Source: Anoplolepis gracilipes
Lineage: Eukaryota > Arthropoda > Insecta > Hymenoptera > Formicidae
Length of the DNA stretch: 64,000 bases
Direction of reading: 5' to 3'
NCBI RefSeq assembly: GCF_047496725.1
Contig: NC_132979.1
Location: 1,133,501-1,197,500 of the forward strand
Shown one piece after another: positions 40,002-49,015 of the stretch (position 1 is its first letter; each line of letters starts with the position of its first letter). A program made the translations under genes and the position numbers. The notes under the pieces are model-generated. The model was not told the DNA's origin. It saw nothing but the letters and a program-made list of their open reading frames with translations, and did no database searches.

Positions 40002-43000
40002 ACACATATATATACTGTAGTTATCGTAGATACATTATGTAGATACATTATGTTATATCTATATATATGTAGGGCTAGATCTTAGATTGGCAATCGCTTC
40101 GACGCGGTACTGGTTCTATGAACAGGATGTAGACAGTGCTTTCTCGCCCACGCAGGTGCTAATTCGCGTGGGTACTAAAATAACGACACAGATCTTCCCT
40201 TTATATTCCCTTTCTGTAAATTGATAAAACCGCGTTCCTTTCCACTCCCAATGTTAGTATTGATATCAAGAGTTATAAAACTGATGTAATCTCGATGAAT
40301 TTAAATTTGGATGTTACAAACGCCTGTAACGTTGAAATCTAAAGTGAAACTTGCGTGAATTTTGCAGGTTTCAGTACCTAGTTTATATCAGTTTATGGAG
40401 GAAAAATTTCCTTCCCCTCTCGAAAGCGTTTTTTCGTCGCCTTCCTCTAAATTTACCCCCGTCTTAAAAAGAGTCCATTGATGCGGTGGTCAATTCGCGC
40501 GATAGATATTTTTTATAATTATTTATCGAGATCCCAAAGCAAGTCTGCTTTATACCGATCATACTCAGAGACGGAACGATACAAAATCATAATCGAATGA
40601 ATTACAATGATAGATATGTTGGCCAATGTTACGGAATGGATGATGGAGACGCCACCAACGGCGCCTCCTCGTCGCTACGGCCGCTACAGGAAAAAGAATG
40701 AGTGTTGTGACGATAACGACAGAGATAGTAAGTTTTGCTGGTTGAGAAAGATTAATCAGAAGCAACCGAACGGAAAGCGAACTAAACAACAATCGCACAA
40801 CTGAATGCAGGACACGATCCATCTCGGTGTCGTCTCGTCTGCATCGTGCATTTGCCCAGTGTGTGTGTGTATGTTGTCTGCTGAGACTGCTGCCTGATAT
40901 GATGAAAAAAAAAAAAAAATAATAAAAAAAAGTGAAAACAGAAAAAATACGCAACGATGTTATTCCTCGTTCATCTCGTACGCTGCGATTCGGAAGCGAC
41001 AGTAAAAACATGAAGAGAGAAAGCGATCGATGGAGAGTTCGTTAAGAATATCTCGATTATAATAAATATAACGATATGTTATTCACACACACATATATAT
41101 CAACACAAAAATATAACATTGTAACAATATTAATGATTTATTTGAATTGTAAAATTTTAAAAAGATTTTCTTTTTTTTTTGACATTTTTTATGTAAAATA
41201 TGTTCCCTTTTTGCTTTAGCTCTGAACTACGTGTCCGCGTCGCAGCTTATCGAATGAATATATTGATTCAGACAACTGTTTTGTCTATGCAACTGATTAG
41301 ATATCGATTAGCATTTATTGGCCGGAGCATATGTGCTCGTGTTTTTCTTTCATAGCCTTTATTCCGTGTGCATCCCAATGTCTCGCTCTACGTATATGTC
41401 CATATATGTACGTACATGAACGCACACATATGTACGTGTGCGTGTGTTTCTGTGTATCTGTATATTACCTGTATTATTTAGTAAGTTATTAGAACCGTTC
41501 CTATGCTAGTGAACGCCGATGTTGTATCTCAACTCATGATGTGCATCAACCGCACGCTCGTTTTATTATATATGTGTGATTCTTGAGATCGATTCTTATC
41601 AGACTGTATTCTTCATTCCACAAAGAATTGTTCGCGTCTTTTTTTTTACTTTTTTTCTTCACATCGGTTCGTTACAGGACAACCTTTCGGGCAAGAAAAG
41701 ATATTTCCCTTCCCTTCTCCCGTGTCCTTGCATGCAAGCCACATTTTCGTGATATACATACATATATATTATAAAGGCGGCCGCCTTTGAAGAATCGCGC
41801 ATAAGCCAGACATGCAAGGTGGTCATGCATGCCGCATCCTTTTTTTATCCACTACCAACGTATGTGCGGTATGTTTCTTAAAATCTCCACCTGCGCTCTC
41901 CCCCTCTCTCATTCAGCACGGTATACGCATGATTATACGATTTTAAACGCCGATCGTTCGACCACTGGCTGCCTCGAGAAAATGCATCGATAAGAACGGA
42001 ACGCATCTCTCCGTCCGTTTAGCAAGACTCTTGGTCACTGGACTCGTCGCGCGTCCTGAAATGCATAGAATATATCATCGTTCACGAATAATCTTTTAAC
42101 GCCGGGACGACGAATAGAAAAGAAAAAAAGAAATGAGTCACGCGAAGCGATTACATCCAAAAGTCGGATGTAAAAGCAAGACAAATTCGAGCTGACGACG
42201 AGGCTGAAAGATGTCGAGTGGCAGTACGTATTGGACGATGAAGCTGCAATCTCTGCAAGAGAAATTGTCATGGCATGCATCAGGCGCATTAGTCCGCAGC
42301 TGCAGCTGCAGAGCATGGCCAGAGTCTATATAAAAAGATGCATGAGCATGTTCGTTTCTCCGTTTGCTCGTTTGTTCGCTCGCTCGCTCGCTCGCTCGCT
42401 CGATCGTTCGTTATGGAACCTCACACATGTGCATTCATATATATACATATATATTATAAAATAGCGAGTGCACAGTAGTAGCCAGAACCTGTAATGGCAC
42501 GAATGGCAATGAGCTAAAGAGAAAGAAAGAGCTCTTAGAGCTATCAAGAAACATCTTGTGTGTGTGTGTGTGCCTCGTAATTCCAGTAAAGATGAATCCG
42601 GTACTCGCCTTCGAGTATCTGTTCTTCGCCGTCTTCGGACAAACAACCCACGGCGAGCTGAAGGTCGAACACAATCAGCCACAGTGGACCTCGGTCCTCT
42701 TCAAGCTGACCTTCGGCGTGTACATGTTGGTCTCGGTAGTGGTGTTGATTAATCTGCTGATCGCCATGATGAGCGACACGTATCAACGGATACAGGCGCA
42801 GTCGGACATTGAGTGGAAATATGGACTCAGTAAACTGATCCGTAACATGCACAGGTAAGCCCGCGATCTTTTAAGACCCGAATAAAGGCGCGATAAGCGT
42901 ATGATAACTGGGCGCTGGTTAAAATAGCATATCAAATTATCTCTTACCTCGTTAGCGATCCGGAAAACGTTAGCGTTAAAAATAAAGTAACGTTATCTTT

Positions 43001-45649
43001 CGCGTTTCCCGTTCGTGTTCATCTATCGCGCGTCTGACAAGACACGGACAAGACACCGTTGTTTCGCGGTTGTCGTTTTACATAATGTATGTACAATACT
43101 ATTTGTACAATCTCAATGCGGTCCTTTAAGTATGTTAACTGTTGACTCGCTGTTAAGCATACGGGGTTAACGGAGCACTCCGTGTAGGAAACGCGATTGC
43201 GTGTTACAGAACTACCACAGCTCCATCCCCGTTAAACTTGTTCACCACCTGGACGGTGTACTTCATCAAGCTCTGCAAGCAGCGCGCCGCTAAACGTAAA
43301 CCGCGACCGTCGTTGGTGCACATGATGGGGCTGCAGCACGATAGCCGTTTATCGCCCAGATCGAAGATGGGCGCAAAATGGTTGGCTAAGGTTAAGAAAG
43401 GTCAAGTCCGTCCGAAGGACAGCATGACCCTCTCTGTGGTGCACCTCAGTCCGCTGGGCAGTCAACTATCCTTCAATACAGCGGTCAGAATAGAAAACGT
43501 GGTGGACTGGGACTCGATCAGAAAGAAGTATCTCGCCTTGACCGGACAGGAACCCGAGAAGGATGAGGCGGAGAAGGAGGAGAAGGCCGAAGACGAGAAT
43601 GAAGACGAGAAAGGGCAGACGGCTTCCAACGCCTCGACGATACCGGCGACGACGGTTCCGAATCCGCCCGCGTAAAGATCTGTTATCCACGTCGATGACG
43701 CTGAACGCGAGTCTCTGCGTCAAGAACGCAGCAGCGCGAGCAAACGAGCGATCAGATCGACAATCGCGAGAGCGCGTTCCGTTATTATGTACTTAACAGA
43801 GACAGACTTAAAAATTACAAAGTGCGCAAAGTAAAGAAGATATCCTCCAAGCGTTCGCCACCAATTATTTTTTTACCTAACAAAAAAATCAAAACTGCTA
43901 CCGCAGACGCAAATCCCGACGATCGAGCGAGACCATTCATAAAGGATCGATCCTTGCGTGACGACCGGCCTAACATTTTAAGCATCTAAGTAAGTAAAGT
44001 CCCGACGTGATTCGTGAATCTCGTAGGAATGCATAATTGATGTTGTTTGTCAGACATGAATATGGAAACCAATTTTATCGACACGTCATATCCTTCTCCG
44101 TCACACGGCATGACTGGATAATGCCTGCGAATGTCAAATTTCCACTCAGCATCACATTCGCTCGATGCTTCATTCAATGTTGGATCATTCATTCGCGACA
44201 TCATAATTTTTGCGTAGGATGCAGAATTATCGATCAATTCGTTACGATAAAATTCTTTTTTCAGAGTCTCTTATTGTTTAAACATTAATTTAAAAATAAG
44301 TTAAATGTGAGACTGAACTAAAAAAAGAAAATTATATTTTTTTCCTACACATAAGAAACACATAAAGAGAATTTTAACTAACGTTTACGCGGATAGTTTA
44401 CACAAAATATAATAAAACGTACATTACTAACAACACAAACATTTAAAGGCGCATCATCTAAAGGTATCTCAATTTTTCAAATGTCTTTTGAATAGTTGGA
44501 ATAATATTGCACATAACATACATCACAATTTCCTAGTCTCCTTTATGTCATGCGCTTAAAATTAGAAACCGTCCCATTTAGAAAAATGCGTTTCTGTTAG
44601 AACGCTTGGACCTTTTCTGAAAACAGAATCAAAGAGTTCATGCGAATTGCAGTAAACGCATACCTTGTATGGCTTGAAATCGATTCATTTCGTTTCGACG
44701 TTTAAAGTAGTAGCAACGTTAGCATGAGTATCTAAACAGTGGCAGAAAATGCCTTGCATATGTTTTTCATACGCTCGCGCGTATTTACACGAGACACATT
44801 ATTAACACATATTTACAGTCAGGATAAGTCCCATATACGTGGTCGAGTTGTTGTTCTTCGCCATCTTCGGTCAGACGACACACGAAAACTTCAAGGAAGA
44901 GTCTAATCAGCCCGATTGGACGAAGGTCCTCTTCAAACTCGCCTTCGGCATTTACATGTTGGTGTCGGTGGTGGTGCTTATTAATCTCTTGATTGCCATG
45001 ATGAGCGATACCTATCAGCGGATACAAGCTCAGTCGGACATCGAGTGGAAGTACGGATTGAGCAAGCTTGTTCGAAATATGCACAGGTAAGAGAAAAAAA
45101 ATTTGAGAGAGTTCTTAAAGGGGAAAAGAAAAAGAAGGCACGAACGACACGATCTGTTGCACGTCATCGCATTAATCGATCCGTTTTTTTCAACGTGTGA
45201 CAGGACCACCACGGCACCGTCTCCCCTGAATCTCCTGTCTACATGGATCACGTACTTGTGCAAGCTCTGCAAGAAACGCTTCAGCAAGAAGAAAAAAGGG
45301 CCTTCTCTGATGAATCTGATAACCGGCAGTCGGATGTCCCCTCGCTCTAGAATGGGGGCGAAATGGCTGTCGAAAGTGAAGGGTAGACAACTCGGGCAGA
45401 AGGATAGTCGCTTATCGGTCACTCATCTGAGTCCGATCGGGAGCCAATTATCCTTCGGTAACACCGTCAAGATCGACAATGTTGTCGATTGGGAGGTCGT
45501 CAGACGCAAGTACAGGGACTTGTACGGCGAGAAAGTCGAGGAAAAGCCAGTTGAAGAAAATAAAGGCTCGACAGAGAATCCGCTGGCGGCCCTGGAGGGA
45601 GGATCGAACGTCGATGAGAAATCGAATTTGCTTGCTGCTTGAACGTCGA

Positions 45650-45688
<39 letters not shown>

Positions 45689-48600
45689 ACTGGAGCAGAT
45701 ATATTCGCCGACAATATTCCGTAGCTCTCACGGAAGAGAAAGAGAAAAGGATTCTCTTCTTCGCTTTTGCGAACCGCCGCTTTAAGTGCGCTGCTAAATC
45801 GCATGCATTTATATACTTGTACATATCACGTATCACGTGAAAAGACCCTTGTCAATACCTTTGAAATAAACGCCTAGTTCGATATTGCCTCGCTTGTACA
45901 ATTATTAAGCTAGCGAACTCCAGCTCCTTGTGATCCATAGTCTAATCGATTGCCTGTACCACGTTTTAGAGACTACCATGGGGAATACCCGTGTGCATAG
46001 GGATCTTTCTACGTCACGTTTGATGGTTAGTCTCGCTCTCTCTCTCTCTCTCTCATTAATTAACATTACTAATAAAAAATCTTTCTCTCTCCCACTTGGA
46101 ATGTTTATCGATTATGTACATATATTATATAATAATGATTTCTCAATATTAAGTAATGATTCTCTTGCAATGCGATGCACGCACCGATCATTATGCCTGC
46201 ATCATATTGCTCACGATATTTTCGCGTAATGTATCGACGCGTTCGATATATATCTACACATATCTATAAGATATGTATCCATAGAGGGCTGCGAAATCGC
46301 GATATCACGTTAGAACTGCCTTCGAAGCTTACGTCACTATATACATACTCATAAAATTCATGTGTAGCATGTATATTCGCTGATACGTTGATTGTGAAGT
46401 TGAACGAAGTTGTACGCGCCTACTTGGATTCACCTTTCGATCATACGCACATTGTAAAGTTCAGCCAGCACGCATCTCTTCCATCAAAGTGTATACCCTG
46501 CAAAAAATAGTTGAATTAAAATGAATTCTTAAAGATTCATTTTTATATACATCATAAATGAACACATAATCTTTAAAATCGGATTTTAATTTAATTTTTT
46601 TAATATGCTTCTAATTCTCTTTTTATTTGCGTACAAGTAATTTTAGATCAAATATGGAAGAAAGAAATTAAATGTTTTAATTTTCAATATACAATACATA
46701 ATAAATAATATACTTTAATAATTACTTTAATAATTATTAATTTAATATAGAATTTTTTTACTATAGAAATAAATTTCCTTTGATTGTCAGATATCATGAA
46801 AATGTGCATTTACATAATAGGTAAAAAAAGAGAAAATTTAAGAATTCTAAAATTCATACACATTCACAATTTCTATAAATTAAGATTCTTAATTTTACAG
46901 AAAAAAATTTGTTTGTCGATTCTTTTTAATTCTTCTATTTGAGGGTGCATAAAAGCGACTCGAAATGCAGTTCTCACGTTGCAAGCCGCATTCATCTCAT
47001 CTATTTGGATGCGTTTAAAAACTTTTTTCACCGACGTATCTAATAAATATATGAACACCTTTGCAATTTATCCCGCAGTATTTACTGTCATCGATATTTA
47101 TACTCATCTCATCGCATGTTTTAAATTTTATAAAGCTCGCTGATTTTTCTTCTGATTGATCAACTTTTACTAACAAAAAAAAACAAACAACACAGTTGAC
47201 TATCGTCAGCATGAATCCTTACAGAGTTTAATAAAACTGTAAATACATATATACATATATTATACGATTTTTCTGCTTATAGCCAGAATGAGACGACGAA
47301 TAGATAATAGTAACACACGATTTTTATTTCGTATCAGAACAGTGCAAAATCTGCAATTTATGCAATGCAATATATCTTGTAAGATAGCTAATATTAGTTA
47401 TATACTCAGTTGTATTATACCACTATATACATATTATTAGCATAAGAACAAACCTTTGATTTTTAATAACGTATAGCTGCGTATACGTACAATGTAAGAC
47501 AAGTAAGATTAATTTATCGAATCATTTAAAATTCATTTAATTTAATGATCCTTTCTTCTGTTTGCACAGTGAAAGTTAGTGCGATCGATATCACGGAGAA
47601 TCTTTTCTTCGCCATTTTCGGTAAAAAAGACACCGAAGACTTTACAATTTCGGTCAAAAGGCATCTGCAGCCAAAATGGACGGTTTATCTTTTTAAGGTG
47701 AGAAATCAATATTACATTACACATCTGCCATAAATTGATTTACCCATGTATACATATAATAAATAATTATTTTCCTTCTACAGATATCATTCTCTTTATA
47801 CATGCTCGTCAGCGTCATAGTATTGATTAATTTATTGATTGCCATGATGAGCGATACGTATCACAAAGTGATATCGCAGAGTGATATCGAATGGAAGTAT
47901 GGCCTTAGCAAACTAATACGTAAGATGCAAAAGTAAGTAAATAATTCCTCTTTCTTAAAGGTTATTTTAAATTAAATAAAAATTCAGATTTTGTTGTTTC
48001 TAATTATATAGCAGTAATTAAATTCCTTAATTTCCAACGTTGCGTAACTCTTTGATCAGAGAGAAAGCCATCGTGGAAAATTTAAAACACATGAATTTTT
48101 ATGCATTTTTATCGTGAATTTCTTGAAATATTGTCTTGTTTTTTTTTTTTTTTTAAGAACAAGAACTGCGCCAGCCCCGTTAAATCTCATTACCACATGG
48201 CTCGTATATTTGAATAGTGTCTGTATGAGAAAACAAATTGCAAGGAAAAAAATTGACAGATCCCATGGATACGTGGAACCCAATGTGCATCAAAATGACT
48301 TTCCGACATATCCACTTTCTGGCGTACGTAGAATATGAGATATTCTTGAAGATCGTATCGATTCAATTCATAATTATTTGGCTGTTTAACAATTTTTATT
48401 TCCGTTTTTGCTTTATTATTCATAAACATATTATAATTTACTAATGTCGTATTTGTGTGGCTATAAAATTTCCAGATATCTTTGAAAAGATGTACAATTT
48501 ATTAAATAATTTCAAGTATTGATATCTACTTCCCTTTCGTACTTTCAGAATAATAGAATACTTCCGTTACCACGAACGAGGGACAGGAATTTTTCATTAC

Positions 48601-48761
48601 TTCAATCAAGTCCGGCCAACAGTCAAAGTTCCTTGAGTAATATTCCGAGGATAGACGACGTCGTCGACTGGGATACAATTCGTCGAAAATATCGCATGCA
48701 GTTTTGCGACGAAATCAAGAAACCGTCCGATGGAATGGCAAAGCTTGCTGGAATGGCTTAA
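28533..48761 (+). CDS. nompC: Mechanosensory TRPN channel NompC, with three alternative 3' cassettes
   Basis: Ankyrin-tethered mechanotransduction channel used in insect bristle, chordotonal and touch neurons. Constitutive exons: 28533-28862, 29032-29133, 30835-30936, 31253-31369, 32318-32518, 33764-34147, 34695-35015, 35209-36436, 36777-36952, 37276-37704, 38739-39771. They encode a Ser/Gly/Lys-rich N-terminus (residues 1-110), the ankyrin spring (about 111-1110, probably the 29 repeats of TRPN) and a linker, then S1 (about 1253-1275), S2, S3, S4 and S5 (about 1429-1448) in the last exon. That exon ends in phase 1 and can join any of three cassettes (listed separately). Predicted lengths: 1718, 1709 and 1692 aa, with cassettes 1, 2 and 3. 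Long stretches match the Drosophila protein as I know it. The intron after 29133 has a GC donor (GCAAGT); all others are GT-AG. The start has A at -3 and stops lie upstream in frame. Confidence 0.96.
29405..30150. mobile_element. ~0.75-kb inverted-repeat element in nompC intron 2
   Basis: Arms of about 190 bp (about 29405-29600 and 29965-30150) are diverged reverse complements. Matching blocks include CGATTGCGTGAAGGAG / CTCCTTCACGCAATCG and TGCTAAGTCAAG / CTTGACTTAGCA. The interior holds a diverged direct repeat (about 29620-29725 and 29776-29861, both with AGAAGGTTAC and TTGCAGTTAAAA). No coding capacity. Probably a decayed non-autonomous DNA element. Confidence 0.65.
39896..40016. repeat. 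Long TA microsatellite in the nompC intron before the cassettes
   Basis: About 120 bp of (TA)n with interspersed ACATA/ATGTA steps, 125 bp downstream of the S5 exon's donor. Likely polymorphic and prone to assembly error. Confidence 0.9.
40614..40727 (+). CDS. nompC: Candidate optional nompC exon between S5 and the pore cassettes
   Basis: A 114-bp open segment bounded by an AG (40612-40613) and a GTAAGT donor (40728-40733). It is phase-1 symmetric: joined to the S5 exon (ending in G) and to any cassette it adds exactly 38 codons without shifting frame. The reading is D-MLANVTEWMMETPPTAP..., then a basic RRYGRYRKK run and an acidic end. It would lengthen the extracellular S5-pore linker. The donor is strong, but the acceptor has a poor pyrimidine tract. 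A chance open frame remains possible. Confidence 0.4.
42371..42406. repeat. GCTC tetranucleotide repeat
   Basis: Run of CGCT units about 180 bp upstream of the cassette 1 acceptor in nompC. Confidence 0.85.
42557..42572 (+). promoter_or_regulatory. (TG)8 tract 13 nt upstream of the nompC cassette 1 acceptor
   Basis: Eight TG units end 13 nt before the acceptor AG at 42585-42586. UG-rich RNA next to a 3' splice site is a known binding context for TDP-43- and CELF-type factors that change exon inclusion. The tract is seen in the sequence; a role in choosing the cassette is inference. Confidence 0.5.
42587..43675 (+). CDS. nompC: nompC alternative 3' cassette 1 (pore, S6, TRP helix, tail)
   Basis: Two exons, 42587-42854 and 43210-43675. 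The first begins VKMNPVLAFEYLFF, has the filter region FAVFGQTTHG, then S6 (YMLVSVVVLINLLIAMMSD) and the TRP helix (QSDIEWKYGLSKLIRNMHR). The second begins TTTAPSPLNL, carries a basic stretch, a SPRSKMGAKWL module, SVVHLSPLGSQLSF and IENVVDWDSIRKKY, and ends in an acidic Glu/Asp/Lys tail. This is the copy closest to the NompC C-terminus I know from Drosophila. Entry phase is 1, the internal junction is phase 2, stop TAA at 43673. A possible AATAAA lies at 44411-44416, far downstream. Confidence 0.93.
44819..45642 (+). CDS. nompC: nompC alternative 3' cassette 2 (pore, S6, TRP helix, tail)
   Basis: Two exons, 44819-45086 and 45204-45642. The first has exactly the length (268 bp) and phases of its cassette 1 counterpart. 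It starts VRISPIYVVELLFF, keeps the filter region FAIFGQTTHE, and its S6-TRP helix matches cassette 1 at all but one residue over the last 45. By hand alignment about 19 of 90 residues differ, nearly all before S6. The tail exon keeps TTTAPSPLNL, MSPRSRMGAKWL, LSPIGSQLSF and IDNVVDWEVVRRKY, but its C-terminus differs (ends EKSNLLAA). It has its own stop and an AATAAA at 45865-45870, so it can act as a terminal exon. Confidence 0.92.
45650..45686. repeat. Poly(A) tract after the cassette 2 stop
   Basis: About 37 consecutive A bases beginning 8 nt after the cassette 2 stop codon, in genomic DNA. It would lie in the 3' UTR of a cassette 2 transcript and could cause oligo-dT mispriming in cDNA work. 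Confidence 0.9.
45865..45870 (+). terminator. Poly(A) signal for nompC cassette 2
   Basis: AATAAA about 220 nt past the cassette 2 stop, before cassette 3. Usage is inferred from position. Confidence 0.5.
47570..48761 (+). CDS. nompC: nompC alternative 3' cassette 3, divergent pore and tail
   Basis: Four exons: 47570-47697, 47784-47932, 48158-48323, 48549-48761. Entry phase is again 1. The pore exon starts VKVSAIDITENLFF; the filter region reads FAIFGKKDTED in place of FGQTTH, and the pore-S6 linker is three residues longer and more basic. S6 and the TRP helix are well kept (YMLVSVIVLINLLIAMMSD, QSDIEWKYGLSKLIRKMQK). Two introns absent from cassettes 1 and 2 split the pore/S6 exon after YLFK and the tail. 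The tail keeps TAPAPLNLITTW and IDDVVDWDTIRRKY but lacks the SPRS/R-MGAKWL module. The stop is followed by AATAAA. With S6 and tail motifs retained and no lesion seen, it looks functional, though more diverged and AT-richer than the others. Confidence 0.88.
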
Positions 48762-48763
48762 AC

Positions 48764-48769
48764 AATAAA
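48764..48769 (+). terminator. Poly(A) signal for nompC cassette 3
   Basis: AATAAA beginning 3 nt after the cassette 3 stop codon. It would give a very short 3' UTR ending in the 254-bp gap before the converging lipase gene. Confidence 0.6.
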
Positions 48770-48806
48770 ATCTATGCAACATTATATGTGCAATAGGTGT
48801 CGTTTT

Positions 48807-48812
48807 TTTATT
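48807..48812 (-). terminator. Candidate poly(A) signal for the convergent lipase gene
   Basis: AATAAA on the minus strand about 205 nt past the lipase stop and within 50 bp of the nompC cassette 3 stop. The two convergent transcripts would end almost on top of each other. Confidence 0.45.
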
Positions 48813-49015
48813 ACGGTGCTATTTTATATATCGTAATGCATATTTATGTAACATAGGTGTGTATCATACAAGTAAAATACTTTCTATATACTCTTTTGTA
48901 TACGCGTTTCTCTGCGACATTGCTATATATAATTCTAATAAAATACATATATATTGTACGTGTTATAAACATGCAAAGTTACATTAGCTCTAAACGTTTC
49001 CACCACCTTCGCGTT

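Noticed and set aside
40565..41011. 148-aa minus-strand open frame in the nompC intron
   Set aside because: Phe- and Arg-rich low-complexity sequence with no family resemblance. The plus-strand candidate exon at 40614-40727 better explains the local coding-like signal.
46873..47212. Possible fourth nompC cassette or other gene between cassettes 2 and 3
   Set aside because: Neither strand shows the pore (LFFA.FG), S6 (NLLIAMMSD) or tail (VVDW) motifs. The frames are short and AT-driven.
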